Source: Brevundimonas pishanensis (GTDB lineage Bacteria > Pseudomonadota > Alphaproteobacteria > Caulobacterales > Caulobacteraceae). Taken from it: DNA of 64,000 bases. Position numbers and translations under genes: made by a program. Shown here in pieces: positions 46,117 through 57,132 of the stretch. The notes beneath the pieces are model-generated. The model was not told where the DNA came from. It was given only the letters and a program-made list of their open reading frames with translations, and made no database searches. The stretch lies in assembly GCF_022750635.1 (NCBI RefSeq), contig NZ_JAJKBG010000003.1, positions 62,001 through 126,000 of the forward strand. Reading direction: 5' to 3'. Numbering within the stretch: position 1 is the first letter of the stretch; each line of letters starts with the position of its first letter.

Positions 46117-47025
46117 GTGATTTTCAGAGATGTGGGCCAGCGGGGAAGCGCGGGGATGCTGAGCGTATTGATGGTGCTATTGGCGGGCGGAGCGGGGGCT
46201 TCGCCAATTGCAGAGGCGGCCGTTCGCGGGACCGACCTGTGCGTGCAGATGCAGTCGGGCCAGCTGAACCTTCGCGGCGATGACCAAAGCCAGTCCAAAA
46301 ACATGGTGCTGGCGTCCGAAGAAGGGCCGGGGGGCGTGTTTCTGGGACTGAGCCCCAATGGATGCGACGTGTTGATCGGCAGCGATGGCGAGGCGTCGCT
46401 CAAGGCGGTGCGGGACTGGGTGCAGGCCGAGGACGGGCTGGGCTGGCGGCAGGTGCCCAGTCTGGGGGCGCTGGGACAGGGCGAGCGCGGGGATGGCGCA
46501 CACTATTTCGTCTCGAACGATTATTCTATGTCCTTGGCTATTGCCAAGTCGGTGAATGACATGGGGCGGGTGGTGGTTCTGCCCCCGATACCGGCACCGT
46601 TGCTGAAGCTTCGAGTGGATACCGCTACACACGCCAGCCAGCGTGATGCGGGGCGGGCGGTGCTGGATGCCGTTACCGATGTCTGTCCGCTGATGGGGGA
46701 CGAGCTGGACGCCCTGACGCCGGAAAAGCGGGCTGTGCTGATGGCGCAGTTGCGGACCTTTTCGGGCGGAGCGGGCGAGGTGGCCCACGCCGATGAAGCG
46801 CGCGATACCGTGATTGCGCGAGCCGATACGTGGGGATGTCAGGTTGCCGTCCGTGCGCTGGCCAATACCCGTATTGCCAGTCTGGAAGACGAGGTGCCGC
46901 ATCTGTTGGAAGAACACGGCTGGCGTCTGCAAGGTGAAGGGGACTGGCAAAGTGCCGAGGGGGCGAGCCTGCAAATCCATTCCGGTCCGGGGATAATGCT
47001 GGTGGAAGTCAAAACGGCGCGCTGA
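46117..47025 (+). CDS. secreted hypothetical protein
   Basis: A 302-residue protein with an N-terminal hydrophobic segment (SVLMVLLAGGAGASPIAEA) that looks like a signal peptide. The real start may be Met at 46156 (MLSVLMVLL). The mature part has several Cys (LCVQMQSG, NGCDVLIGS, DVCPLMGD, WGCQVAV) and no recognised motif. It may be a periplasmic protein specific to this lineage. Confidence 0.65.
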   Translation: MIFRDVGQRGSAGMLSVLMVLLAGGAGASPIAEAAVRGTDLCVQMQSGQLNLRGDDQSQSKNMVLASEEGPGGVFLGLSPNGCDVLIGSDGEASLKAVRDWVQAEDGLGWRQVPSLGALGQGERGDGAHYFVSNDYSMSLAIAKSVNDMGRVVVLPPIPAPLLKLRVDTATHASQRDAGRAVLDAVTDVCPLMGDELDALTPEKRAVLMAQLRTFSGGAGEVAHADEARDTVIARADTWGCQVAVRALANTRIASLEDEVPHLLEEHGWRLQGEGDWQSAEGASLQIHSGPGIMLVEVKTAR

Positions 47026-47029
47026 GAAT

Positions 47030-47064
47030 AAAAATAGGGCGGCAGGATGATCCTGCCGCCCTTG
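47030..47064. terminator. bidirectional terminator between convergent genes
   Basis: Eleven-base arms (47037-47047 and 47051-47061). On the minus strand the stem is followed by TATTTTTATT, a good T run; on the plus strand only CTTG follows. Confidence 0.8.
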
Positions 47065-47096
47065 AAGTTTGGTCCGATAGCTTGGGCGCCTAGGGC

Positions 47097-48038
47097 TTAA
47101 GCAATCGGGCGGCGACGCAGGTGGCGCTCGATGGCCACCAGCAGGAAGAAGAACATCACGACGAAGAAGCCGCCGATGATGAGGAAGGCCAGCTGCAGGC
47201 GCGGGCCGATGCCGTCGCGGAGCAGTTGGCGTTTTTCGGACTCTTCGACTGCGGTCGAGCGTTTGGCCGCTTCGTCGCCGAGCCAACTGCTGGCGAACAC
47301 GGCATCGGCGCGTTCGAATGCGGCGGCCGGTGTCATGACCGAATCCGGGAAGACGGCTTCGCAACGGCGATCCTGTACGGTGCGCGTATAGCTGCAGTCA
47401 TAGACGTAGTAGTAGCCGCAGACACGGGCTACGCGTTCGGTGCGCGGCGTGGTGGTGCAGCGCTGCTCGGACTTCGACGCGGACTTATAGGCCGTCAGCT
47501 TACTGACGACCGGCGCTGCGGTCATGATTTCCTGAACATGTTTGAGCGCCGCTTGCTGATAGGCAGCGTCGTCAACCATGCGGCGGATGGACTTGGCGTA
47601 GTCCGGAGCATCGTCAGCGTAGGCCTGTCGGTAGCTGTCGAGGTCATAGCCGAGCGCAGCCATCATATCATCGGACGAAATCAGTTGGTCGCTCGTATTG
47701 CGGTGCGCGTCGAAGGCCTTCTTGTAGATGCTGTAGTATTTGGGCCAGACGTCCTTGGCGAAGCGGTCGTGCTCGCTCTTCAGATAGTCGGTATCCTTGG
47801 CATCCGAGGCCTTGGGCTGGGTCGCTACTTCGCGCGCCAAGGCCGCCGTATCGACGGCAGTTGCCTCGGGCGCGACCTCCGTTTTGACGGCGAGACGCCA
47901 CAGGGCGTCGCCTGCAAAATAGAGGGCACCCAGCAGACACAAGGTGGCGACCAATAGGCCGCCAATACGCAGAGCCTGAAGATAAGCGGTCTCGATACGT
48001 TCGAGCCGCTGCTCATTAAGCCACGGTTTCCGTTTCAT
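47097..48038 (-). CDS. membrane protein with two helices and a Cys-containing periplasmic domain
   Basis: A 313-residue protein (start 48038, MKRKPWLNE) with one helix near residues 24-44 and another near the C-terminus (about 285-305). Between them lies a soluble domain of about 230 residues. That domain has QRCTTTP, VCGYYYVYDCSYTRTVQDRRC with probable disulfides, and coiled helical parts. The topology suggests a periplasmic loop. No family was recognised. Confidence 0.65.
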   Translation of the reverse strand: MKRKPWLNEQRLERIETAYLQALRIGGLLVATLCLLGALYFAGDALWRLAVKTEVAPEATAVDTAALAREVATQPKASDAKDTDYLKSEHDRFAKDVWPKYYSIYKKAFDAHRNTSDQLISSDDMMAALGYDLDSYRQAYADDAPDYAKSIRRMVDDAAYQQAALKHVQEIMTAAPVVSKLTAYKSASKSEQRCTTTPRTERVARVCGYYYVYDCSYTRTVQDRRCEAVFPDSVMTPAAAFERADAVFASSWLGDEAAKRSTAVEESEKRQLLRDGIGPRLQLAFLIIGGFFVVMFFFLLVAIERHLRRRPIA

Positions 48039-48126
48039 TTTCCCCCCAAAAGAAACATCCGGCAAAGAGAATCGCCGGATGTCTAATTGTGGCGGAAAAG
48101 TGGTAAAGAAGCCTGAATGGTTAAGC

Positions 48127-49938
<1,812 letters not shown>

Positions 49939-50140
49939 GGGGCCGCCTATAGCCGATGGGGCGTGCGGCGGCTATGGGGCGCTTGTTGACGCCGGATCAT
50001 GGTTGCACGCAAGGCTTACCGATCAAGACCGCGCGTTATTTGGGGGCGTGTAGCATCCAGATCCTGGTGCGGGCGTTGCAGGTCTGGTGACTGCGCGGGT
50101 TAAAGTAGTGCGGGTTTGTAGGATTTTAGGGAGGGGCGCT

Positions 50141-50479
50141 ATGTCTCCGATGACGTGGTTGACGCTGGGTGGGGCGATTGTGTGCGAGGTGATCGGCACC
50201 AGCCTGTTGCAGGCGTCGAACCAGTTCACCAAGCCCTTGCCGACTATTGGTATGGCGATATGTTATGGCGCGGCGTTCTATCTGCTGAGTTTGACGCTGA
50301 AGGCCATGCCGGTGGGGTTGGCCTATGCCATCTGGAGCGGGTTGGGGGTGGTGTTGATATCCGCGATTGGTCTGGTGGCGTTCAAGCAGCGTCTGGATCT
50401 GCCTGCTATCCTTGGGCTGGTGATGATTGTGGGCGGCGTGATCGTGATTAACCTGTTCTCCAAATCGGCCGTGCACTGA
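50141..50479 (+). CDS. SMR-family multidrug/guanidinium exporter
   Basis: A 112-residue four-helix small multidrug resistance protein. Glu16 in AIVCEVIGTSLLQAS is the conserved proton/substrate-binding Glu (EmrE Glu14). YAIWSGLGVVLIS and GVIVINLFS are typical. It may export quaternary ammonium compounds or guanidinium. The start at 50141 has GAGGGGC in front; the longer upstream frame is not needed. Confidence 0.92.
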   Translation: MSPMTWLTLGGAIVCEVIGTSLLQASNQFTKPLPTIGMAICYGAAFYLLSLTLKAMPVGLAYAIWSGLGVVLISAIGLVAFKQRLDLPAILGLVMIVGGVIVINLFSKSAVH

Positions 50480-50533
50480 CCTATGGTCAAGTCGGGGGCG
50501 ACAGGGGGCGGATTAGGGCCTATAGGCCCCGCC

Positions 50534-51028
50534 ATGTTGCCTTTCTGGAAAACCAAGTCTCTGTCCGAAATGTCTCCACAGGAATGGGAGAGCCTGTGTG
50601 ACGGTTGCGGACTGTGCTGTCTGGTGCGGTTCGAGGACGAGAATACGGGAGATGTCGTGCCGACGCGCGTACACTGCCGTCTGTTCGATCCCATGAAATG
50701 CACCTGCACCGATTATCCGAACCGTAAGGAACAGGTGCCAGACTGTATCAAGCTGACCCCGAACAACATCGAGGCCCTGGGCTGGATGCCGAAGTCGTGC
50801 GGCTATCGCCGCGTGCACGAAGGACGTGATCTGGCCTGGTGGCACCCGCTGGTGTCGGGCGATCCGGAAACGGTCCATCAGGCAGGGGTGTCTGTGCGTC
50901 GGCAAACCGTCAGCGAGACTGCGCTGAAAGAGGCCGAGGACGCTTTGGACTTCGAGGCCGAAGAGTGGAACGAGGAACGGGGACTGCTCAGCCCCGAAGA
51001 GGCCGCGAGGCTGACAGACGAGGGCTAA
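50534..51028 (+). CDS. YcgN-family cysteine cluster protein (UPF0260)
   Basis: A 164-residue protein with a cysteine-rich core: [33 protein letters not shown] and [11 protein letters not shown]. The pattern matches the YkgJ/YcgN zinc- or iron-chelating cluster. The start is ATG 50534 ([10 protein letters not shown]). The function is unknown. It is 54 bases after the SMR gene, and it ends just before the hybrid kinase. Confidence 0.88.
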   Translation: MLPFWKTKSLSEMSPQEWESLCDGCGLCCLVRFEDENTGDVVPTRVHCRLFDPMKCTCTDYPNRKEQVPDCIKLTPNNIEALGWMPKSCGYRRVHEGRDLAWWHPLVSGDPETVHQAGVSVRRQTVSETALKEAEDALDFEAEEWNEERGLLSPEEAARLTDEG

Positions 51029-51051
51029 ACACTCTCGGGGGAGGGGGCGTC

Positions 51052-53379
51052 ATGTTGAGAGCGTACGCAGAAGAGATCAGCGAACGAGTCCGGTTGACCG
51101 CGCACTGGCCGCCTGTGCAGGCGGAGCATTGGTTCAAGCAGTTGGAAGTCCTTGGCGAAATGCTGCTGGACGCCGAGCCGCGCGTCGTGGTGATGCCCAC
51201 TGACGGGCAGATGCAAATCTGTCTGGCCATCAAGCGCACCATGCAGGTGCAAGAGGGCGTGATCCTGTCGGGCGCGGCGCTGGAGGGAAGTTCCTATCCG
51301 GTCTGGGCAAGTACGCCTATTTTCCGCGAAGGCAGCCTGCACGGGGCGATGGTATTTCTGGCACCGCCAGAGCGGCCCGAGCCCGATGTGCGCGAGCGGG
51401 AGCTGATCCTGCAATTGGCCCGCGTGGCTGCCGACCTGTCGGCGGGCGAACAGGCCGACCGCAAAGTGGCGCAGCGCGATGAGATGCTGACCATGATCGA
51501 GGAAATGTCCGGCGTGGGTTGGTGGAGTGTCGATAAGGCCGACAACCACCAGACCTGGTCCAAGCGGGTATTCGAAATTCACGGAATGGACCCTGCGGAG
51601 GGGCCTGTTCTGATCGAGGAAGGTTTCGACTTTTACGATGCCTCGGAGCTGAACCAGGTCAGCAAGGGGATCCAGCACGGCCTGCAGACGGGCGAAGGCT
51701 ACACGCTGCGCATGCATTTGAGGCGCAAGGACAATGAGCGGCGGATCGTGGTCAGTCGTTCTGCGGCGGTGAAGAATGCCGCGGGCGAGTACGTCGGAAT
51801 GTTCGGCGTTTTTCGCGACATTACCGACGAAGAAGCGCTGCTGGACAAGCTGAGGCGCAACGAGGCGCGTTACCGCCTGCTGGCCGAGAACCTCAGTGAC
51901 GTGATCACCCGCGTGAAGATGGACGGCTCCAGCAAATACATCTCGCCCGCGATCAAGCAGTTGCTGGGTTGGACGCTGGAGGAGATGTCGGGCCAGTCGA
52001 CCGACTATGTTTACGAGGAAGATCGCAAACACGTTCTGGCCGCGATCAAGCAGGCGGTGAAAACCGGCACTCCGACGCGTCTGGAGCACAGGGCGGTGCA
52101 TCGCGATGGCCGCATTATGTGGGTGGAGTGCACCTTCAAGGCAGTCGGTGACGAGCAGGGCAAGGTGGATGACGTTGTCGTTGTGATCCGCGATGCAACC
52201 CAGCGCAAACAACTGGAGGCGGACGTCATCGAGGCCAAGGATCGGGCCGAGAAGGCGGCTGCGGCCAAGAGCGAGTTTCTGGCCAATATGAGCCATGAAT
52301 TGCGCACTCCCCTGACCAGTGTGGTGGGGTATGCCGGTTTGTTGAAAGACTCTGCCGGTTTGACCCCCGAGCAGAAACTGTATGCCGCCCGGATCAGCGC
52401 CTCATCGGAAGCGCTGTTGTTGGTCATCAACGACATCCTTGATTATTCGAAGCTGGAAGCGGGCGCGGTCGAACTTGACAAGTCGCCTTTCTATCTGCGC
52501 GAGCACATCGCCCAGACCGTGGGGATCATTGCCAACCAGTGCGATGCCAAGGGACTGGAGCTGAGAACGGAGCTGGATGCCCGACTGCCGGAGGTGCTTT
52601 CGGGGGATGCCGGACGTTTGCGGCAGGTGACGCTGAACTTCCTGTCGAATGCGGTGAAGTTTACCAGCAGCGGTTCGGTCTCATTGAGGGCGTTCGGTAC
52701 AGAGACGCCGGAGGGCCGGTATCGCGTCAGGGTCGAGGTGGCCGATACGGGGATCGGGCTTAGCCCCGAGAAGGCCGATCTGGTCTTCGGGCGCTTTACG
52801 CAGGCTGATGCGTCGACCACACGAACCTATGGCGGGACGGGGCTGGGCTTGGCCATTTCCCGGCATCTGATCGAACTGATGGGCGGGAACATCGGCTATG
52901 AAAGCGCGCCCGGCGAGGGGGCGACCTTCTGGTTTGAAGTGCCTCTGGACTTCGACTTTGCGCTGCCGGTTTCGGTTGCGGTTGAGACGACGCCGGCAAT
53001 CGAGGTGCAGGGGCGCATTCTTCTGGTCGATGATGCAGCGGCGAACCGTGAACTGGTGACGATTATTCTGTCGTCGCTGGGGCTGGAGGTCGAGGCGGCA
53101 ACCAACGGGGTCGAGGCGGTGACGGCTGTGCGTCGTGGCGGCTTTGATCTGGTGCTGATGGATGTGCACATGCCGGAGATGGATGGCTTGGCGGCAACGC
53201 GCGAAATCCGGCGCGGCGAGGGAGCCGGACGGAGGCTGCCGATCATTGCGTTGACGGCCAATGTTCAGTCGGAACAGATCGAGCGGTGTCTGGCGGCGGG
53301 GATGGACGATCACTTGTCCAAGCCGATTCAGGTCGGGGAACTGGCCGAGGCGATACGGCGCTGGCTGGCGCAGGACTAA
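51052..53379 (+). CDS. hybrid sensor histidine kinase, two PAS domains plus receiver
   Basis: A 775-residue cytoplasmic kinase (start 51052, MLRAYAEEIS). It has an N-terminal GAF-like region (1-140), two PAS domains (about 145-270 and 275-395), HisKA with phospho-His415 (NMSHELRTP), and HATPase (GTGLGLAISRHLIE). A receiver follows with phospho-acceptor Asp704 (LVLMDVHMPEMDG). No membrane helix is seen. No cognate response regulator is adjacent, so it probably feeds a phosphorelay elsewhere. Confidence 0.93.
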   Translation: MLRAYAEEISERVRLTAHWPPVQAEHWFKQLEVLGEMLLDAEPRVVVMPTDGQMQICLAIKRTMQVQEGVILSGAALEGSSYPVWASTPIFREGSLHGAMVFLAPPERPEPDVRERELILQLARVAADLSAGEQADRKVAQRDEMLTMIEEMSGVGWWSVDKADNHQTWSKRVFEIHGMDPAEGPVLIEEGFDFYDASELNQVSKGIQHGLQTGEGYTLRMHLRRKDNERRIVVSRSAAVKNAAGEYVGMFGVFRDITDEEALLDKLRRNEARYRLLAENLSDVITRVKMDGSSKYISPAIKQLLGWTLEEMSGQSTDYVYEEDRKHVLAAIKQAVKTGTPTRLEHRAVHRDGRIMWVECTFKAVGDEQGKVDDVVVVIRDATQRKQLEADVIEAKDRAEKAAAAKSEFLANMSHELRTPLTSVVGYAGLLKDSAGLTPEQKLYAARISASSEALLLVINDILDYSKLEAGAVELDKSPFYLREHIAQTVGIIANQCDAKGLELRTELDARLPEVLSGDAGRLRQVTLNFLSNAVKFTSSGSVSLRAFGTETPEGRYRVRVEVADTGIGLSPEKADLVFGRFTQADASTTRTYGGTGLGLAISRHLIELMGGNIGYESAPGEGATFWFEVPLDFDFALPVSVAVETTPAIEVQGRILLVDDAAANRELVTIILSSLGLEVEAATNGVEAVTAVRRGGFDLVLMDVHMPEMDGLAATREIRRGEGAGRRLPIIALTANVQSEQIERCLAAGMDDHLSKPIQVGELAEAIRRWLAQD

Positions 53380-53384
53380 GGCGG

Positions 53385-53417
53385 AAGGCCCTCGCAGATG
53401 CGGGGGCCTTTTTGTTT
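53385..53417 (+). terminator. terminator of the hybrid kinase gene
   Basis: Eleven-base arms (53385-53395 and 53400-53410, with one G-T pair) followed by TTTTGTTTT. It separates the kinase from the GTA cluster. Confidence 0.85.
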
Positions 53418-53425
53418 TGGTGCGC

Positions 53426-53445
53426 CCATTGGGCGGGGCCAATGG
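53426..53445. promoter_or_regulatory. inverted repeat in front of the GTA cluster
   Basis: CCATTGG (53426-53432) and its complement CCAATGG (53439-53445) with a six-base spacer lie between the kinase terminator and the first GTA gene, about 75 bases before the start. The position fits an operator or start-site element, but no regulator is known to bind it. Confidence 0.35.
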
Positions 53446-53520
53446 CTGTAAAAATAAGGGATTGGTGAAGGGAGGCGGGCGTTTTCGCGCCTGTGGACGC
53501 TGGTGCCCTATGGTTTGGGT

Positions 53521-53958
53521 ATGGCGGGAAATGGGGCAGCGGAGATCGGAACTGTTCAGCAGTGGCTGGATCAGGTGTTCGGGCAGCTGCAGGCCATGGT
53601 CGATCAGGCGGTTGAGGTTCTGATTGAGGCTGGCCCGCCGAAGGATGTGGCGGAAGCGGAAAAGCGGGCGCGGGCGGTGGGTGTGGTGGCACGCACGGCC
53701 AAGGCGGTGGCGGCGCTGAAGACCAAGCCCACTAAGGTTTCGGGAGAGGCGGAGGATGATGTGGCTGGACAGGGTGAAGTGATTGATGAGGCCGAGGAAC
53801 AGCGCCTGCGAGCTGAGCTCTTCGCTCGCGTCGATCGTCTTTTCGAGGTTGCCGAACAGAAGGGATATGGTCCGAAGCCTGATCGAACAGGTGGAGGCGG
53901 AGCGGCTGTCGCGGGTGTTGGGGACGACGCCGCCTGTGAGGCCCGAACAGGTTTGTAA
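53521..53958 (+). CDS. GTA protein gp1 (probable terminase small subunit)
   Basis: A 145-residue protein at the position of g1 in gene transfer agent clusters, where it has been identified as the small terminase. It starts at 53521 (MAGNGAAEIG), with a helical N-terminal half (LDQVFGQLQAMVDQAVEVL) and KAVAALKTKP, then acidic helices. Its end overlaps the large-terminase gene by 92 bases in another frame. The assignment rests on position and helical pattern. Confidence 0.65.
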   Translation: MAGNGAAEIGTVQQWLDQVFGQLQAMVDQAVEVLIEAGPPKDVAEAEKRARAVGVVARTAKAVAALKTKPTKVSGEAEDDVAGQGEVIDEAEEQRLRAELFARVDRLFEVAEQKGYGPKPDRTGGGGAAVAGVGDDAACEARTGL

Positions 53959-55108
53959 TCCGCCCGACGAAGGGTGGCGGACCTGGGTGCTTTTGGGCGG
54001 TCGGGGCTCTGGCAAGACGTTTGCTGGCGGGTTCTGGATGAACGAGTTGGCGCGCAAGGGGGCGATGAGTTTCGCTCTGGTCGGGCCAGCGTTTCATGAT
54101 GTGCGCGAGGTGATGGTCGAGGGGCCGTCAGGACTGCGTGCGCTGGCGGGGCCGGATAATCGGCCGCGCTGGGAAGCCAGTCGGCGGCGGCTGGTTTGGC
54201 CTTCGGGGGCGGCGGCCTATGGGTTTTCGGCAGAGGACCCCGACAGTCTGCGCGGGCCTCAGTTTCATGCGGCGTGGGCGGACGAGTTCTGTGCGTGGCG
54301 CGAGCCGGAGAAGGTTCTCAGCAATCTGAGATTTGGGCTGCGGCTGGGGGATGACCCCAAGCTGGCGGTGACGACGACGCCTAGGCCGATTGCGGCCTTG
54401 CGGCGGTTGTTGGCCGAGAGCGGCGTGGTGACCAGCAGGCTGTCCACGCGGGATAACGAGGCCAATCTGGCTCCGGGTTTCTTGAGCCATCTGCGGGCGC
54501 TTTATGCGGGGACGCGGCTGGAAGCGCAGGAGATGGAGGGGCTGATCGTCGAGGCGGACGGCGCTCTGTTTCGTGCGGAGGATTTGGCGCGGGCGCGGGG
54601 GAATGTTCCGGTGCGGCTGGAGCGCGTGGTGGTGGCGGTGGACCCGCCCGTCACGGCGCATGGCGATGCCTGTGGGATTGTCGTGTGCGGACGGCGCGAG
54701 GGCAGAGCCTATGTGCTGGCTGATCGGTCGGTGCGGGGCTTGTCGCCTGTGGGCTGGGCCAAGGCGGCGGTGAAGGCGGCCGAGGATTTTGATGCCCAGT
54801 TGGTGCTGGCCGAGGCCAATCAGGGGGGCGAGATGGTGCGGACCCTGATTGCGCAGGTGGACGGCGAGGTGCCGATCAAACTGGTGCATGCGACGCGGTC
54901 CAAGAAGGCGCGGGCGGAGCCTGTGGCGGCTTTGTACGAACAGGGACGGGTCGTTCACTGCGGGGCGTTTCCGGCGCTGGAAGAAGAGCTGATGGCGATG
55001 GGGAGCGAGCATCAGGGGCACAGTCCGGATCGGGCGGATGCCTTGGTGTGGGCGGTGACGGATTTGCTGTTGGCGGGAAGAACACAGCCGAGGTTGCGGG
55101 CTTTGTGA
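53867..55108 (+). CDS. GTA terminase large subunit (gp2)
   Basis: DNA-packaging motor of the gene transfer agent, a 413-residue phage-type terminase. It has Walker A GGRGSGKTFAGG at about residues 46-57, Walker B AAWADEF, and nuclease residues in VVAVDPPVTAHGDACG. A C-terminal PDRADALVWAVTDLLL follows. The start at 53867 (MVRSLIEQ) has AAGGG in front; the earlier ATG would overlap gp1 more. Confidence 0.93.
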   Translation: MVRSLIEQVEAERLSRVLGTTPPVRPEQVCNPPDEGWRTWVLLGGRGSGKTFAGGFWMNELARKGAMSFALVGPAFHDVREVMVEGPSGLRALAGPDNRPRWEASRRRLVWPSGAAAYGFSAEDPDSLRGPQFHAAWADEFCAWREPEKVLSNLRFGLRLGDDPKLAVTTTPRPIAALRRLLAESGVVTSRLSTRDNEANLAPGFLSHLRALYAGTRLEAQEMEGLIVEADGALFRAEDLARARGNVPVRLERVVVAVDPPVTAHGDACGIVVCGRREGRAYVLADRSVRGLSPVGWAKAAVKAAEDFDAQLVLAEANQGGEMVRTLIAQVDGEVPIKLVHATRSKKARAEPVAALYEQGRVVHCGAFPALEEELMAMGSEHQGHSPDRADALVWAVTDLLLAGRTQPRLRAL

Positions 55109-55116
55109 GACGCGCA

Positions 55117-55158
55117 GGCCGCGTCGGGTCGAGAAGGCGGAGCCTTCTGACCGCGGCC
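55117..55158 (+). repeat. palindromic element copy 2, after the terminase gene
   Basis: GGCCGCG (55117-55123), asymmetric bulge TCGGGTCG, inner stem AGAAGGC-GGA-GCCTTCT, then GAC and CGCGGCC (55152-55158). It forms a two-stem hairpin in the transcript between the terminase and portal genes. Confidence 0.85.
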
Positions 55159-55180
55159 AACCAAGAAAGATACCCCCTCC

Positions 55181-55223
55181 GTCATGGCGGTGCCATGACA
55201 CCTCCCCCGCAGGGTAGGGGAGG
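55181..55223 (+). repeat. hairpins between palindromic copies 2 and 3
   Basis: GTCATGGC-GGT-GCCATGAC (55181-55199, perfect 8-base arms) is followed by CCTCCCC and GGGGAGG (55201-55207 and 55217-55223). The CCCTCCGTCA...CACCTCCCCCGC pattern resembles a dispersed intergenic element I recall from Caulobacterales genomes, but I cannot verify that here. Confidence 0.5.
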
Positions 55224-55234
55224 AGAAAACATCA

Positions 55235-55276
55235 GGCCGTGTCGGGTCGAGAAGGCGGAGCCTTCTGAGCGCGGCC
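55235..55276 (+). repeat. palindromic element copy 3, before the portal gene
   Basis: Same element as copy 2 with GGCCGTG as the outer left arm (one G-T pair) and CGCGGCC at 55270-55276 on the right. Copies 2 and 3 form a composite unit of 160 bases around two simple hairpins. It ends 22 bases before the portal start codon. Confidence 0.85.
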
Positions 55277-55298
55277 CACTCAAAATGGAGAGCATGAA

Positions 55299-56465
55299 AT
55301 GGGTTGGTGGCAGGGACTGGGCCGCAATGGCGGAGCTGTGCGTGAGGAGAAGGCGAGCAGGGCGGGGGCTCTGATTGCGCTGTCGGGTGTGGGACGGGCG
55401 CAGTGGACTCCGCGCGATTACGGGCATCTGGCGCGTGAGGGGTTCGGGAAGAATCCGGTGGCCTATCGCTGTGTACGGCTGATTGCCGAGGCGGCGGCGT
55501 CTTGTCCGATGAAGGTGATGGTCGGGGGCGTGAGGGATGATGCGCATCCGCTGGCCAGGCTGATGGACAACCCCAATCCGGAGCAGTCGGGGGCGGAGTT
55601 GCTGGAGGGGCTTTATGCGTCGTTGCAGACTGCGGGTAATGGTTATCTGGAGGCGACCGGGGATGCCGATGGCGATGGGGCTCCGGACCAGATCTGGGGC
55701 TTGAGGCCGGATCGGGTGAAGGTGGTGCCGGGGGGCGATGGCTGGCCGGTGGCGTGGGAATATGGGGTGGGCGCAAAGAGCGTTCGGATCGGGCGACACG
55801 GCGATGGCTGGTCGCCCGTTTTGCATCTGAAGCTCTATCACCCGACGGATGACCACTATGGCTTCTCGCCACTGGAGGCGGCGGCGTTTGCCATTGATGT
55901 GCACAATGCCTCGGGGGCTTGGAACAAGGCGCTGCTGGACAATGCGGCGAGGCCGTCCGGGGCGCTGGTCTATGGCAGCCGTGATGGCGAGCGGCTGACG
56001 GGCGAGCAGTTCGAGGCGCTGAAGGCAGAACTGACGGAGGCGCATGCAGGGGCGCGGAATGCGGGCCGTCCGCTGCTGCTGGAAGGCGGGCTGGACTGGA
56101 AGCCTATGAGTATGAGCCCTGCCGAGATGGATTTTGTCGGCGGAAAGAATGCGGCAGCGCGGGAGATTGCGCTGGCGTTCGGGGTGCCGCCGCAGCTGCT
56201 GGGTGTGCCGGGGGATAGCACCTATGCCAACTATCGCGAGGCGAATGCGGCGTTCTGGCGCGGGACGGTGGTGCCGCTGGTGCGGAAGGCGGCGGGGGCG
56301 ATGACGGGTTGGCTGGGCGGTCGATTTGCGGACTGCCGGATCGAGGCGGATCTGGATGCTGTGCCGGCGCTTCAGGTGGAGCGCGATGCGCTGTGGGCGC
56401 GGGTGGATGCGGCAAGTTTCCTGACGGTGGAAGAGAAGCGGAAGCTGGCGGGGGTGACCTCATGA
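55299..56465 (+). CDS. GTA portal protein (gp3)
   Basis: HK97-type phage portal that forms the DNA entry ring of the capsid. The 388-residue protein has the typical VAYRCVRLIAEAAASCPMKV, and DHYGFSPLEAAAFAIDVHNA. The C-terminal domain has FGVPPQLLGVPGDSTYANYREANAAFWR. ATG 55299 is preceded by GGAG; it overlaps the next gene by four bases. Confidence 0.94.
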   Translation: MGWWQGLGRNGGAVREEKASRAGALIALSGVGRAQWTPRDYGHLAREGFGKNPVAYRCVRLIAEAAASCPMKVMVGGVRDDAHPLARLMDNPNPEQSGAELLEGLYASLQTAGNGYLEATGDADGDGAPDQIWGLRPDRVKVVPGGDGWPVAWEYGVGAKSVRIGRHGDGWSPVLHLKLYHPTDDHYGFSPLEAAAFAIDVHNASGAWNKALLDNAARPSGALVYGSRDGERLTGEQFEALKAELTEAHAGARNAGRPLLLEGGLDWKPMSMSPAEMDFVGGKNAAAREIALAFGVPPQLLGVPGDSTYANYREANAAFWRGTVVPLVRKAAGAMTGWLGGRFADCRIEADLDAVPALQVERDALWARVDAASFLTVEEKRKLAGVTS

Positions 56466-56689
56466 CAGTGATCAAGAAGATACCGGTCGCGCTGCTGGTC
56501 GCTTTGGTGGTGCAGACGATTGGCGGGTTGGTGTGGGCTGGCGGGGCGGCCGCGCGGATCGGGGCGCTGGAGGTGAAGGTGGCCGAGCAGGCGCTGGTGG
56601 CGGAGCGGCTGGCGCGGCTGGAGGCGCAAGGGGAGGCGATGCGGGCCTCGCTGGAGCGGATTGAACGTCAGCTGGAGGGGCGCAAGTGA
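56462..56689 (+). CDS. GTA small membrane protein at the gp3.5 position
   Basis: A 75-residue protein with one N-terminal hydrophobic helix (about 8-32, VALLVALVVQTIGGLVWAGG) and a helical coiled-coil tail (LARLEAQGEAMRASLERIERQ). In Rhodobacter GTA clusters a small gene, g3.5, sits between portal and protease. The function is unknown. It overlaps gp3 by four bases and gp4 by four. Confidence 0.75.
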   Translation: MTVIKKIPVALLVALVVQTIGGLVWAGGAAARIGALEVKVAEQALVAERLARLEAQGEAMRASLERIERQLEGRK

Positions 56690-57102
56690 GGATCGAGGGC
56701 TATGCGTCGCTTTGGGGCGTGGCGGACCTGAACGGCGATGTGGTGCATCGCGGGGCCTTTGCCGAGAGCTTGGCGCGGACCGGAGCCGAGGGGGTGCGGA
56801 TGCTGTGGCAGCATGACGGGCGCGCCGTGATCGGGCGCTGGGAGCGGATGACCGAGGACGAGCGGGGCCTGTTCGTCGAGGGCTTTATCGGTGACTGGTC
56901 GGCGGAGGCTCGAATGGCCAAGGCCGTGTGTAAGGCAGGCGCGGTGGATGGCTTGTCGATCGGCTTTCGCACGGCGCGGGCACGTAAGAGCGGACGGTTG
57001 CGGGTGCTGAGTGGGGTCGGGTTGTGGGAGGTGTCAGCGGTGACGTTTCCCGCCTGTCCGGGCGCAAGGCTCAAGGTTGTGAACGCGGTAGCGGCGGCTT
57101 AG
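56686..57102 (+). CDS. GTA prohead protease (gp4)
   Basis: HK97-family prohead serine protease of 138 residues that cleaves capsid and scaffold. His43 in MLWQHDGRAVIG and Ser91 in VDGLSIGF are the catalytic residues. GTG start within the gp3.5 stop. After it the usual order breaks: the capsid gene is 2.7 kb downstream. Confidence 0.93.
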   Translation: MRIEGYASLWGVADLNGDVVHRGAFAESLARTGAEGVRMLWQHDGRAVIGRWERMTEDERGLFVEGFIGDWSAEARMAKAVCKAGAVDGLSIGFRTARARKSGRLRVLSGVGLWEVSAVTFPACPGARLKVVNAVAAA

Positions 57103-57132
57103 GTTATCGTTGCTACTTGAAAGGGCAGGCTA

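Noticed and set aside
49939..50140. guanidine riboswitch before the SMR exporter
   Set aside because: No paired ACGR-loop hairpins or other guanidine-class core were seen.
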